In this document: positions 21,901-33,630 of the stretch, one piece after another
How the letters are laid out: every line of letters begins with the position of its first letter
How positions within the stretch are numbered: the stretch's first letter is position 1
DNA from: Bradysia coprophila
Lineage: Eukaryota > Arthropoda > Insecta > Diptera > Sciaridae
Length of the DNA: 64,000 nt
Assembly (NCBI RefSeq): GCF_014529535.1
Contig: NW_023503295.1
Location: forward strand, 4,281,128-4,345,127
Reading direction: 5' to 3'
The notes under the pieces: model-generated
Told to the model about the DNA's origin: nothing
What the model saw: only the letters and a program-made list of their open reading frames with translations
The model's database searches: none
Position numbers and translations under genes: made by a program

Positions 21901-23757
21901 CGCGTGGCGGCCCCTTTTTGTTTTAAGATTATGTTTTCACATTCAAATAAAATTGATTGTCGAATGGTTTGGCACCGAAATTTCGTATAACAGAGGAATA
22001 CAGACGAAGTATTGAAAATCTGTTTCTATCAAATTTTTCATTGTTTAATGCCTCATTGACGCTTAATCGCTTAACGAAGTTTTTATTAAATGCTTAATAA
22101 TATTTAAAACATGGAAAAATTGGATCGAAACAGATTCTCAATGCTGAATCGTCCTGAATTCAGCAACAGAGGCGAAATTGGAAGAAATTTTGTAAAGGTG
22201 CATCGGCCATAACTCGATCGTCAGTATTACCAGTGCGGGTCTGGAATTAAAGCGGCTGTCTAGCTTAATTATATTTTTTCGAAGGGATGCGAAGGGATGG
22301 ACACATTTGTAGTTTTTATAACAAAAATTCGGAATACCTTTTCTTGATATATGTCAGGGTTATGGGTTATTATATGGGGTAGCAAACAGTCGTAATACCT
22401 TTGTCGTTTAATTATTCAGAATCAATTAGTTTATTGTTGATGTTGATGTTGATGTTTCGATAGATTAATGAAGAATAGAATTCTTATAACAAGCGTGAGA
22501 TTTTAATATTTAAAAAGGTAAAAGCCTATGTACAGTGCATGTACTAAATTCTTGATAGGAACTCAGAATTCGTCTAGAATTTGAAAATTGCGACAGAATT
22601 GTGAATTGTGAATTTTTGTGTTCCCCAGCAACATAACTTGTACAAAAAATACGTTGCTTAATACTTACACACACACACACACACACACACACTGTATCAC
22701 CGGAAGTGATAAAAATGTTCCGAAATGGAAATTATCAAAACAAAGTCTGTTCGGAGGCAGTTATTATTAGAACGATGAGTATGAAAGTTTGTTCAGAATG
22801 TTCATAACAGTTCATTTCTCGAGTGATGATGAACTTCATCAGATGAAGGGAACTTTTAACGGTACAATCTTTTGCCATATTCGTTCTTCTGTCATAGTGA
22901 TGATCGAAGGAACTTATAGAAAATGAGATCATATAATTCGAACGTTACCCAAGCGCACCCATATTTTGTGTCTTCTAGATTCTACCGCACGTTGGAATCG
23001 ACTTCTTGCACGGGTTTTATCTTTCCAACTACAATCTCCAAATTTCCAAGAAAAACATCAATTCCCATTTTCTCAACTTTTCATCTATCTTTTGGTTTAG
23101 ACCGTACTCAAATGAAGACCATTAAAGAGTCACCAATTCGCTTGTGTCTACACTGTTGTGTAAAAAAAAAAACTAAATCTATCCGTTAAGTTGCCTTTGT
23201 ACCGTTCAAAGCTCCGCGTTTTTTCTTTGTTGTCCGTAAGGAATGACTATCGAAACTCTCGAAATTTTGCACACATTTTTAAAATATAAAAAATCATTTA
23301 CAGGTGGTGCATTTGAGGGAGTCGTGGACGACGTTATATCACCATTTGGATATAAACGCGGTGAAGGTATCGACGCTGGATTCGGCGAACATGACTGGAT
23401 CTGTGACAGAGATCGTGCAAAGACGGACCCGCTATTCGAGTCATTAAATCCTGTCGACGGGAAAATAACTGGAGCAGGTAAATTCATTGAAATGTTACCA
23501 TTTTCAACTATTTCGATTTATTTCCACAAAACAAAAATTAATTTTCCCAAATAGCCGCCAAATCCGAACTAATCAAATCCAAATTACCGAACTCGGTGTT
23601 GAGCAAAATTTGGAAACTATCCGATGTTGATGCTGACGGATTTTTGGATGCCGAAGAGTTTGCCTTAGCAATGCATTTAATAAACGTTAAATTGGACGGA
23701 AATGAATTGCCGAATGTATTACCAGAACATTTGATTCCGCCATCGAAACGAGGTTAA
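15941..23757 (+). CDS. Past1: EHD-family dynamin-like ATPase, Past1 ortholog (exons 15941-17165, 23304-23477, 23555-23757)
   Basis: EHD proteins are membrane-remodelling ATPases of endocytic recycling, working on endosome tubules. The spliced product is 533 residues, the usual family length. It has the P-loop GQYSTGKTT (62-70), DTPGILSG, NKAD, the helical middle domain and a C-terminal EH domain. The EF-hand loop is at about 490-501 (DVDADGFLDAEE). It ends PPSKRG. Phases fit: exon 1 ends with one base of a Gly codon, exon 2 with one base of Ala. The first exon reads on into the intron, but that extension is not conserved. Intron 1 (17166-23303) is 6.1 kb and hosts two large foldback elements. 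A polyadenylation signal AATAAA is at 24146-24151. Confidence 0.95.
17709..18615. mobile_element. Foldback element flanked by TTAA (piggyBac-like target site)
   Basis: Arms of about 387 bp (17709-18095 and 18230-18615) are near-perfect inverse copies beginning GAGTGATATCGCCAAATC. TTAA is present at 17705-17708 and 18616-18619. The ~130 bp loop is unique. TTAA target duplication is the hallmark of piggyBac-type transposases. No transposase is present. It sits in the EHD intron, and a single arm of the same family is at 8597. Confidence 0.8.
18620..20033. other. EHD intron 1, middle part
   Basis: AT-rich intronic DNA with no recognised exon, RNA gene or repeat. A short open frame at 19377-19616 has no recognisable similarity and no splice support. 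Confidence 0.5.
20043..21738. mobile_element. Foldback(FB)-like element with palindrome-array arms
   Basis: Direct repeats AGTCCTTCT at 20034-20042 and 21739-21747 bracket imperfect termini (GGTGGCGGGACA / TGTCGCCTCATC inverted). Inside, CGGTCAATATCGTCAGGAAC forms a perfect inverted pair. Both arms (about 20070-20580 and 21030-21720) are arrays of the palindromic motif ACGATA-T/A-TATCGT in some dozens of copies separated by A- or T-rich spacers. Long arms of short repeats with a 9-bp target duplication are the known description of Drosophila FB elements. No transposase gene. Confidence 0.75.
20783..20860. other. GC-rich island in the centre of the FB-like element
   Basis: About 75 bases of strikingly GC-rich sequence (GATCCGGCCCATTGCCCCGG, AGCGAAGCGGAGGGCCGC) in otherwise very AT-rich DNA. 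It contains short inverted segments (GGCCCATTGC vs GCAATGCGAGCC). No coding or known RNA assignment. Confidence 0.6.
21748..23303. other. EHD intron 1, right part, with CA microsatellite
   Basis: Contains a (CA)n run at about 22667-22692 and a short TTGATG repeat near 22436-22456. It ends in the exon 2 acceptor TTTACAG. No exon or transposon recognised otherwise. Confidence 0.6.
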
Positions 23758-24671
23758 GTTAAAGAAGGAAAACTTGTAGTAAACAAATATGTAATACGAA
23801 GACATTGGGCAACTACAAAATTATACACTCAAATAACAGAAAAATTCAGAATGGGAATTTCGTACAACCACTGCTGCGTAGATAAGTATTTTTTATATGC
23901 AAATTTTACATGAAAATGGAAATTTTTTAAATTTCAAATTTATGGTTAGTCTTTAGTAAAAACGATTCGTTGGAAATTTATACAAGAAAGGGTGGAAGAG
24001 AGAAAAAATTACAAATTTTGATGATTAGAAAATTACCGGAAGTTTTGTTGTTTACAAAATTTAATTTAAAAAAACAAAAACAAAACGAAAAATTAGAAAA
24101 AGGAACTTAGGATGTTACTACAACTTCAACCGTACGAAGACACACAATAAAAGAGCCTTATATTTTGCGCGTTTTGCGTTTCTTTTTCTTTACATAAATG
24201 TCATGTGCATCATAATGTGCTATAAAGCCTAAACAATTTATAGTGTTGATTAAATGATTAATAAAAAAAAATATCGAAATTTAATATTTGAACTCCTCTT
24301 TTTGTGTACAAGATAAAAAGCGGGACGAAAATAATGTATAATTGTGCACCCGTGTTGCACAAAGTCTTTGTAGCACACTTGGAAAATTAAGACGTGCGCT
24401 ACGAAAATTCAACTTGTCTGCAACGAGATGCACATTTGTGAAGATGCCGTATATCAATGAGACGAACATAAAACAATTTTTTATTTTATACAAAGAATGA
24501 AGAAAAGAAAAACAAAGAAATGATAAAGACGTGATGCTGATACTGGGTATCATTTCCACCTGTTTATCATTTCTCTGTTAAATTCGATGAAGAACTTTCA
24601 TTGATCTGATCAATGATCATGTCTTGTTCTTATTGTTTTAATTCCGACAGTTCGCTTGACTTTATCTGCTA
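23758..24671 (+). other. EHD 3' untranslated region and flank
   Basis: AT-rich sequence after the EHD stop. AATAAA at 24146-24151 is the best polyadenylation signal. Nothing else recognised up to the TTAA of the next element. Confidence 0.6.
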
Positions 24672-24675
24672 TTAA

Positions 24676-26092
24676 GGCCCGTCATTGGGAAATGACAGGA
24701 CAGTTTCCCGAAAATGTATGGAAAATTTTATCACAAAAATTCACACCGAAAAGATTCAAAGAAACTCACCCATGATGCTTTCCATTGTATTCGTGCACCG
24801 TCTCTTTATGTCCCCAAGGCATATTTAAATACTAAAACACTTTTTACTCGATGCAAAAACAAAATTTATTTTTTGTTTTGTCGCGACAAAAACACAGAAA
24901 ATATTTCGACACAACTGTGACACTCCGCTATTATAAGGACTAGAATGAATGTTTGCTGCGTTCACTTCGGCGGTAAAATATTTTCATTCAAAAAAGTGCC
25001 CGACACTTCAACGATGGTAGACATTTATTAAAATTGTAACCTCTCCCTCTTCTTTAGTAAGCTAACAAGACTTCGCTGAGTCTAATTATGCCACCTCTTT
25101 GAACAAAAATATCGGCTGAGGTCGAATAATTCTCCGCTGAGCTTTAACAAACCTCCGCTGAGCTCTAATAATTCTCCGCTGAGCTTTGACAAACCTCCGC
25201 TGAGCTCTAATAATTCTCCGCTAGGCTTCAGTACGAGTCCGTCAGACCTTAGCACGTTGTAGTAAGGCAATAAAGCTAAGCGAACACTCAATAAGCATCA
25301 GCGGATACCTAATAATTGTTGCTATGATTTAATAAGACTCCACTTAGCTTTGGCAGATCTCCGCTGAGTGTCCGATTCGCTCCATTAAGCCCTCCTGCAA
25401 CTTGCTTAGGCCCAACGGACACTTCCTGAAGCCTAGCGGAGAATTATTAGAGCTCAGCGGAGGTTTGTTAAAGCTCAGCGAAGAATTATTAGAGCTTAAG
25501 CGGAGAATTATTCGACCTCAGCCGATATTTTTATTCAAAGAGGTGGCATAATTAGACTTCGCGAAGTCTTCTTAGCTTACTAAAGAGGAACGAACATTTA
25601 TTTACGTTCAGCGCAGTCTTACGAGAGGCTAAATTTTTAATAAATGCTCTCCCATCGTTGAGAGAATGTCCGCTGAGCTCTCGTAAAGCTTTAAAAAATG
25701 GTCGATGAGCATTATTGAATGTATACGCTACCCTTTGTCAACTGTTTGATGATTGTTTTTAAACGTCCGACACTTTTTTGAATGAAAATATTTTACCGCC
25801 GAAGTGAACACAGCAAACATTAATTCTAGTACTTATAGTAGCGGAGTGTCACAGTTGTGTCGAAATATTTTCTGTGTTTTTGTCGCGACAAAACAAAAAA
25901 AAACTTTTTGTTTTTGCATCGAGTAAAAAGTGTTTTAGTGTTTAAATATGCCTTGGGGACATAAAGAGACGGTGCACGAATACAATGGAAAGCATCATGG
26001 GTGAGTTTCTTTGAATCTTTTCGGTGAATTTTTGTGATAAAGTTTTCCATACATTTTCGGGAAACTGTCCTGTCATTTCCCAATGACGGGCC
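24676..26092. mobile_element. 1.4-kb foldback element flanked by TTAA
   Basis: TTAA at 24672-24675 and 26093-26096 bracket inverted termini GGCCCGTCATTGGGAAATGA. Arms of roughly 350 bp carry GGACAGTTTCCCGAAAATGT and ACTAAAACACTTTTTAC. The centre (about 25090-25560) is an inverted pair of arrays of a ~21-bp motif of the type CCGCTGAGCTCTAATAATTC. The termini differ from those at 17709, so this is a second TTAA-targeting family. No transposase. Confidence 0.8.
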
Positions 26093-26676
26093 TTAAGATT
26101 CGGAATCTGTCGAATTGTGTTACGGCATGGCATAAAAAAAATTATTTTCAATTTCAGTTAACTATTTAATTGTAAGTAAATAAAGTTTTCAACAAAAGAA
26201 TGCAAATCATTTCAAATTATTTACCTAATGAAGCATTATAATATTATTAACTGTCACACGTCACATTATTACGAAAATGGAAGTTTTACTTTGAAACAAA
26301 TTTTTTTTTATATTTTAAGATTTTTAACACTAAATTATTTATGAGAAATGATAAAAAAAAAATTACGAAGATAAAATCTACAAAAAAAAGAAGAAGAGAA
26401 GAAAATGCCACGTCGAAAATGTAAATAATTTATTTATAAAGAGAAAAGAGAAAATTGTTCAAAGAGAGTGCGAGAGACATATGGAGTTTTTATTCTTTGA
26501 AACAATTATATCGTCACTTTATGAATGTCTCTGTGTAATAATTATTGTGTTTAAATGCAAATATCTTTATGAAAATTACAAAAAAAAATGAAAATTAATA
26601 TTTTTTTCTCTGCAAAGAATAAAAATTTAATTCTGTAAATTAATGATTTTTTGATACAATGGAATCGATTTTAGTC

Positions 26677-27212
26677 TAAGGCTCGGAACGGGTCGGGTTC
26701 GGTCAGACCGGAACCCGAACCTGATCTTGACCCGAACCGGAACTAAGACTTCGGGTTCAACCCGAACTTGACCCGAACCTAAATTTTCGATTTCGGGTTT
26801 CAACCGAACCCGACCCGAACCCGAAGTTATTCAACCCGTACTTGACCCGAACCCGAATTTCCATTTCGGGTTTGACCCGAACCTGACCTGAACCATCAGG
26901 TCCGGTTCGGGTTAACCCGAAATTTTTGGCATTTTTTAGTGTAAAATTTTCGGGTCACCCGAACCGGACCTGATCTACTTGAAAATTTCGGGTTCAGATC
27001 AGGTTCGGGTCAAACCCGAAATGGAAATTCGGGTTCGGGTCAAGTACGGGTTGAATAACTTCGTGTTCGGGTCGGGTTCGGTTGGAACCCGAAATCGAAA
27101 ATTTAGGTTCGGGTCAAGTTCGGGTCAAGTTCGGGTTGAACCCGAAGTCTTAGTTCCGGTTCGGGTCATAATCTGAACTGATCAGGTCAACCCGAACCCG
27201 TTTCGAGCCTTA
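26677..27212. mobile_element. Palindromic element made of GGGTTCGGGT / CCCGAACC repeats
   Basis: Termini TAAGGCTCGGAACGGG and its slightly changed inverse (CCCGTTTCGAGCCTTA) are flanked by direct TTAGTC repeats (26671-26676, 27213-27218). The interior is a large imperfect palindrome built of GACCCGAAC/GTTCGGGTC units with small variations. A frame at 26979-27176 rich in V, R, S and G is only a reading of the repeat. Superfamily is uncertain; a slightly eroded 8-bp duplication would suit hAT. Confidence 0.75.
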
Positions 27213-27218
27213 TTAGTC

Positions 27219-27815
27219 TTCTACGTGGGCCATTCTTACGGCGAAGGAAATCCTGCGGACAACAGGGCAACAGGGAAGGTACTTTTTATTAGGAATGTTT
27301 CCCAATGTTTTGCAAGTAGATCAATTCTGTATACTGTGGGAGAGGTAGCCAAAGTATATCAACACCGAAGGTAACGCAAACCTTCAGCGGATCACAAAAA
27401 ATACGGAACCCAACTTTCGGGCGAATTTGTGTGCGGCGTTATATTTGGATACACCAAAGTGCTAACGATTTGAATAGAGTTGATGAAATGTGGGTGGTGA
27501 TTATAATGGTATGAATGATGAAATAGTTATTTTCCTAACGCATGCTAAAATGCTTTTTTTTAGCGAATAGGAATAGAATTCGCTAAAAAATCCTTTTAGC
27601 ATAAGTTAGGAGCACAGTTTTTCCTAAACGACGTGGGGGTGAGAAACAGTTAGGAAAAAAGTATGCGAAAATTCTACTGAAGCTGTAGGTGACACAATGA
27701 AATGATATTACACTGCACTTGAATGGACCCTAGAATTTGGTTTTTTTCATAAAATCATCGCAGCAACGATAATCATCACAAGAGGTCAACTCCCCAACAG
27801 TACCATAGTGGATGT
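27219..27815. other. Intergenic sequence, no gene recognised
   Basis: Holds a small hairpin near 27535-27615 (TTTTTTTAGCGAATAGG with an inverse nearby, and inverted CCTAACGCATGCTAAAA). No coding similarity. Confidence 0.5.
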
Positions 27816-27823
27816 GCATAGTA

Positions 27824-28158
27824 CAGGGCCTACTTTTTAGAAACTTTTAGAGAAAATCGAGAAATTCAAGAAACTTTGAGAAATTCAAGAAACTTCGAGA
27901 AATTCAAGAAATTTCGAGAAATATTTCTCGAATTTCTCAAAGTTTCTTGAATTTCTCGAATTCGAGAAATTTCAAGAAATTCCAGAAAATTCAAGAAATT
28001 CAGGAAACTTCGAGAATGTCAAGAAATTTCGAGAAACTAATTTCTCGAGTTTCTTGAAGTTTCTCGAATTTCTCGAATTCGAGAAATTTTAAGAAATTCG
28101 AGAAAATTCGAGAAATTTCAAGAAATTCAAGAAATTAGTTTCCAAAAAGTAGGCCCTG
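27824..28158. mobile_element. hAT-like foldback MITE (335 bp)
   Basis: Perfect 8-bp target duplication GCATAGTA at 27816-27823 and 28159-28166. Termini CAGGGCCTACTTTTT / inverse. The interior is an array of AATTCGAGAAATTTC/AAGAAATTC-type units forming further small palindromes. An 8-bp duplication and CAGGG ends are typical of the hAT superfamily. Confidence 0.9.
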
Positions 28159-28166
28159 GCATAGTA

Positions 28167-29520
28167 CCATAGCGAAAAACTGAAAAAATGTTCCAACGGA
28201 TGTGGAAGTGGACTTATGGACCAGCACTCGGCGAATTTGGTACCATTTGATCGGTAATGACTCCTGCTACACGATAAACGTTTAAAATGGGAAAAATCTG
28301 GTACTCCCCCCCCCATACTAAACGAAAAACTGAAAAAAATGTTCCAACGGATGTATCCTATGCAGACTGTTGGATACTGTTGACCTTTTCGTCGTCGAAA
28401 GCTGATTTTACTCGTGGGGCGTCAGAGCCCTCTCTGTTCGACGGTAAATGATCCAGCTAAAATATGACAAATTTTCGAACCGGTGTTTCAGATGAAAATT
28501 CGGCTCTAAGCTGATGATGATATTACCAGACTGTGCATGTAAAGCATATATGTTTTATAGACGCTTCAACTACCTTAAATTAAAAATTTAGATCCAAAAT
28601 TCGTACATTCAGTGTCAGTTCCACTTAAAATTCTTATTTAATTGACATTGCGACGACGATATATCACATCAAGTCAAATAACTCCGTCTAAAATGTGCTT
28701 CGTATTATACATTCCTTGTGTAATTTCTAATTAGAGACAAGCAAATAAATCATCATCCAAACCATTAAAAACCATCACCTACTTGAGAAGAAAAGTGTCT
28801 ATCAATTTTGCCACAATTGTTTTGGATCCGGCCGGAATTCCTCAATAAACATTTCGTAAGCAAAACACAAAGCGTTGCTAGATTTTGCGTTATTTCTTGT
28901 TAAAATTCAAATTGCAGCTCTATTCTCTATTGGCATTACATAATAAAAATAATGAGATGAACACTATTTAGATGTGACGCGCTAAAAAAGCCACACACAT
29001 CCATTTTATATATTGATAGTGGCACGATAATAATGTGATGCTGACCTTATATACATGATAAACATCGAAGCGACATTAACTTCACCAATTTGTATCGGTT
29101 TTTATGAGGTAATTATAAGTAAGGTGTAAAAGCGTATTTTATATTTCATTGATCTTCGTGTTGATTGAAATGAACAGCAAGAACATCCCATTAAACTATT
29201 GAATGCACATAGTACATCGACTGATGTACAACATTTATATATAGTCTGTCTATGTAGCGGCTAACCTTCTTTTTTTTCGCTAGTTATTTGGTCGTGTGTC
29301 ACACATCATTGTGATGATGATTTCATCATTATTTATGATGCATTCGGATTAGATGAATTGGATATCCGGTACTAAAAAATCTTATTTGTTTTGAAACTGA
29401 CCTAGCAAGAAACAGTAACTGATCAGGTGCATTGACTTTCTCGATGTACGGTAAACGGTATCGTTTTATTGCAAGTCTAATACATCAGGAAGTGCAAGGA
29501 GAAATTTCCTGATAGCTTTC
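28167..29520. other. Intergenic sequence, no gene recognised
   Basis: AT-rich, no repeat partner in the window and no conserved protein. A run of nine C residues (28307-28315) is the only low-complexity oddity. Confidence 0.5.
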
Positions 29521-30930
29521 CGGAGTCTAGTTGTGTCTTGACAGAGGAAAAGTCTTCATTTGGTAGGGTTCTTTGTGAGAGCTGCGGTTTCATTGCGAAG
29601 AATAGCCATGGGCTTAGTGTTCATATGAGGAAGCATAGAAATGATTTTAGAAGTGTTGGTGGTGTGGCTTTTGGGAATAGGAATGATAGTAGTGAGAGTA
29701 GGAATGTATTTCCGGTTTTAGAGGGTGATTCAGACATTTTGAACGATTTTGGTTGGCTTCTTAATAGATGCCGACTTACGGTTCCTTTGACTAGGATTAT
29801 TCAAAAGTCTGTAAGGACGGTTGTTTGTCAGGAGCTTACTAGGGAAATCGAGCTTTTGATAGAGAAAGATGATTTAGGCTCTTGGATGAGGGTACTTGCT
29901 TTTCCCTATGTTGTGTTGAGTAATAAGTCGAAAGGAAAGGATGGAGTTAATGTGATTAGGTCTAACTTGAGTTTTTTCAGGGGTTGCACTGATGTAAACG
30001 GTGCCTTGTCTGAGGTTTTGCGTGAGAAGGGTGTTCCTTTTAATGTAGAGAAGTCAGTTGACAGGAATAGTGTAGCGATTAAGACTGCTACGAGGAAGAT
30101 TAGTGAAGGCGATATTAGGGGTGCGGAAGTAATAGCGCCTCAAAATTTTGAGACTGTTACTAAATTGAGAGCAAAGCACCCGGATGATAATGGTGAGGTT
30201 TTTGAGGAGATAAAGCTTGAGAGTAGTTTGCCGTTGACTGAAGTTGAAGATGTTATTAGGGCCATTAGGAGTTTTCCTATGAGTTCTTCTGGAGGGATTG
30301 GTGGGTTACGTCCTAAACACTTAAAAGATCTTATATCTTTTACTTGTGGTGATTCAGCAAATCGATTGTTGAGAGCGATTGCTGCATTTGTGGATGTTAT
30401 TAAGGGTGGTAAAGTGCAGAGTGAAGTTGCGAAGATCCTTTTTGGTGCTTCTTTGACTGCTCTTTTGAAGGGAGAGTGATGTGAGGCCAATAGCAGTTGG
30501 GGTTGTTTGGAGACGCTTAGCATCGAAAATTGCTTGTAGTAATATTAGGGAAAAGTTAGTTGAAAAGTTGAAGCCGGTTCAGTGGGGTTTCGGCATTGAG
30601 GGTGGTGCTGAAGCGGTTCATGCTGTACGTAAATTTTGTATGGCTGATCATGCTGAACCGATGGTGCTGGTTAAGTTTGACTTTAGGAATGCGTTTAATA
30701 TGCTGTTTAGGAAGTTCATGCTAGGTGAAGTGAAGGACATTTGTCCGGAGTTGTTGCCTTTGTTGCAGCAGGCGTATAGGCTTCCTTCGAATCTTTATTT
30801 TACTGATGAACCACTTTTTTCTAAAAGAGGGTATTAGCAGGGTGATCCTTTAGCTCCTCCTGGTTTTTGTATTGGTATTATGAGAATGACTCATTCTCTC
30901 GGGTCTAGGTTAAATGTCACGTATGGTTGA
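29521..30930 (+). pseudogene. Zinc-finger reverse-transcriptase element, N-terminal and finger/palm part, broken
   Basis: A 313-codon frame (29538-30479) begins with a C2H2 finger (CESCGFIAKNSHGLSVHMRK then H; CX2CX12HX3H). It runs into GGIGGLRPKHLKDL and GASLTALLKG. The reading frame shifts near 30478, then continues as RPIAVGVVWRRLASK, GFGIEGGAEA and motif A (KFDFRNAFN). TAG at 30835-30837 interrupts it just before QGDPLAPP (motif B). Motif C (xADD) and everything after are missing. These blocks belong to a non-LTR-like reverse transcriptase lineage common in invertebrates. Its clade (R2-like?) is uncertain. Not functional. Confidence 0.85.
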
Positions 30931-31237
30931 TTTCAGTAGTGCTTTTGATTCAGTAAAACAAAAATATGTGTCGCTTGGCCGATAGGTGTCGCGTAAATAC
31001 AATAGATCGACATGAAATTTTTTGTCTAAAAGGTTTTCGAGGTCGATGCTTCCAAATTAAAACATTTGGAATAAAAACCTGTGAACCGCCGCAAATTACA
31101 AAAAAGTTTTTTTTTGTGTTGTTTTTCTCAGTTTTATCAAAAATGGTACATAGAACTTTCGTGCAATTTCCATCGTTGATAGCAACTGCAAACACATATA
31201 GTCGAGGGGCCATAGAACAACCCGTGTCCATGAAAGG

Positions 31238-31954
31238 TGCAGAGAATGTGTTGATTGATTCTGGTCCGGTTTGTACCCAGATTATGGAAAGTTCGGGTGC
31301 CAAGCTGAGAGTTTAGCTACTGCGTCAATATTAGGCGAGCGAGAGGAAATTTGAGCTTCAAATTATTATTTTTTCGATAATTATGAGAATTTTTTCAAGA
31401 CATATATGGGCCACTCTGTATTCATAAGTGGTAAAACACTTAATTTGTTCAGAATTTCACCATGAGCAAACTCGCAGCGATTATGATCTCTATGATACAA
31501 AAAGTTCATGAAGAAATTTCGAAGAAGCGTATGAAATTGCACTTTTTTACAAATTTTCACTTTTGACCGATCCCTGTAATTTCTACAGAATTTTCGTCTA
31601 CGGAGTTAAGATGCACAATTTAATATCCTATAATATTGCCGAAGAATTTTTTTTTTATCTGTCGAACTTCATGTCCAAAAACACCGAAAACTGAAGAAAA
31701 ACAGAATTTGGTGTTAGGGAATCTCGCGCCGCGTCATTCACAATAACTCACAAAGTGACATCTTCTTTATACAAAATGTGTCAAAGTGTAAATTATTGTG
31801 AATGACGCGGTGCGAGATTCCTAGCAACCCAGAATTTGTGCCAAAAACTACATGATTACTCGAAAACCGCCGGGAGTTCAGCTTGGCACCCGAACTTTCC
31901 ATAATCTGGGTACTAAGCCGGACCAGAATCAATCAACACATTCTCTGCACTTGA
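31238..31954. repeat. Inverted repeat pair with nested hairpin
   Basis: GTGCAGAGAATGTGTTGATT (31238) recurs inverted up to 31954, extended by TTATGGAAAGTTCGGGTGCC. Between the arms a second inverted pair lies at about 31720-31822 (GGAATCTCGCGCCGCGTCAT vs its inverse with one change). Likely one or two nested MITEs next to the broken reverse transcriptase. Confidence 0.75.
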
Positions 31955-32295
31955 TTTATTTGCGAAATGTATAACCTTTAATTCTACAGCCGCGTGGCCT
32001 GAATGACGCTCACTTCGAGACCTATCTATCACGATCCACTGAACCGATTGTTATAAATCCTGATTGGTGGAGTCAATATCTTTCTTTTGCTGTCGTTAGC
32101 AATGCTCTTTAGTCCATATTTCACAAGATTCGCACGAAAAACCGTTGGCAGACCCCCAAAATTAGTCAAATTTGACGTCTACCTGACCAATTTTTCGCAT
32201 ATTTTAAATTTTACTTACAATTTCGATTTCTATTCATAAAATGAATTTTTGTATTTTTCCGTATTCGTTTATTGTTTCGTATAATAATAATTAAT
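31955..32295. other. Intergenic sequence
   Basis: No gene or repeat recognised. TTTATT on the plus strand near 32270-32285 could act as a minus-strand polyadenylation signal for the adjacent retroelement fragment. Confidence 0.4.
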
Positions 32296-33630
32296 TTACA
32301 AATAAAATATTTCGCTCAAATCTCTCGTGGGTGGGATTGTTCCCAAAATTGAAACTACATTTCCTTTCTGAATGGCGATGCTGACTCTTTGAATTAAATA
32401 CGATGTAGCTCGTTTTTCACCAGTAGCATCAGTAATTTTACTTCCAATACTTTTTATCAAATCCATTCCAAGCTTTCCTATGACCCCTGATGTTTCAGTA
32501 GCAATAGGAATGAAAATGAAATGATGGGCCAAATCCGAATAATGACTGATTTTTTTCCTCTCGGCTTGTTTCGCTACATAGCCGACATGATTGGATGATC
32601 AATTCAGATACGAAGGCGCAAAAGTGTCCCTGCATGTAAAATCCCACAGCTTTGACCTCCCTCTCGCCCATGGGATTAGAGTCATTCCGTCTGGAAGTTT
32701 TCCATCTGGCCGAGAACACCCAGGTGGTTCGAGAATAGCCGGCACTTGACCTGATTTCAATGCACGTTGGAAAATACCGTTTGCATTTGCATGTCGTGAA
32801 TTCGTGCCTTTAGCCTTAGCACACGATAAACCATGATGTCCGTATTTGTCAACTTTTTCTCCACAAATGCATACATGAGGTTGAACGATTGGTAAGCCGA
32901 GACGTAGTGATAGTGCCACTCGGAATTCATCATTGGATAGAAATGTCCCAAGTTGTGGCGATGGTAGTGCATGCAACCAAGCACCTGTTTCACGTGCAGA
33001 GTTTGCTTTAAATCGTGCCTTATCCCACGTTTTTTCCAAAGATCCACTCAGAAATTCGATTTTTCGCTCTATGTCAGTAGACTCCCAAACTTGTTGAATG
33101 TTTCTTAGATCTTTTTCAGGCAGCTCACCAAAATTTTCGCACCAAAACTTTTCTGCTTCCAACAATGCTGGATCAAGCTGTCGGTAAGGTTCAGATAACA
33201 GCTGGTCCACCAAATCGGAAACTTCATGTATGGATGACAAAAAGCAAGGCAAAGCGATCTCTGTTGCATGTCTGATTCCGATTCCTCCATACTTAATTGG
33301 CAAAGAAGATTCGGACCATGAACGAATTGACAGTTGAATGTTTAAAATCGATTCTAATGATTCCTTGAGTACGGCATCGTATCGTTCTAGGCCATGGGTG
33401 TGTTTCCACATCGGATTGCCTCGGAGAAAGAAGATCAAACGTGGAGTTGAAATGGAAATCTTCAGCAAATAGAACGCACTGTGAAAATTGATCTTTTTTA
33501 ATTTTTCCGTCAGACGTTTCAAGTCATCAATCTTTCGTTCCAAACATAAAACCGCAGATTCGTCGGTGAGTAATTTATTTGCACAGAAAATAGTCATCAG
33601 CCATTCTACGGGCGAGTAACCAGATTTCAG
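32296..33630 (-). pseudogene. C-terminal part of the same class of reverse-transcriptase element, frameshifted
   Basis: The 332-codon frame (32599-33597) carries the C-terminal landmarks of the lineage. These are SSLPIKYGGIGIRHA, LSLRLGLPI, the Cys/His cluster CICGEKVDKYGHHGLSC, SRHANANGIF, and PDGMTLIPW followed by WDFTC. The frame breaks near 32590 and resumes in 32296-32532 (FIFIPIATETSG, QRVSIAIQKGN). There is no palm domain. It lies opposite in strand to the N-terminal fragment at 29.5-30.9 kb, so the two are separate remnants or one rearranged copy. Confidence 0.85.

Noticed and set aside
26979-27176. Frame rich in RVRVKP/GSGSV
   Set aside because: Reading of the GGGTTCGGGT palindromic element, not a protein.
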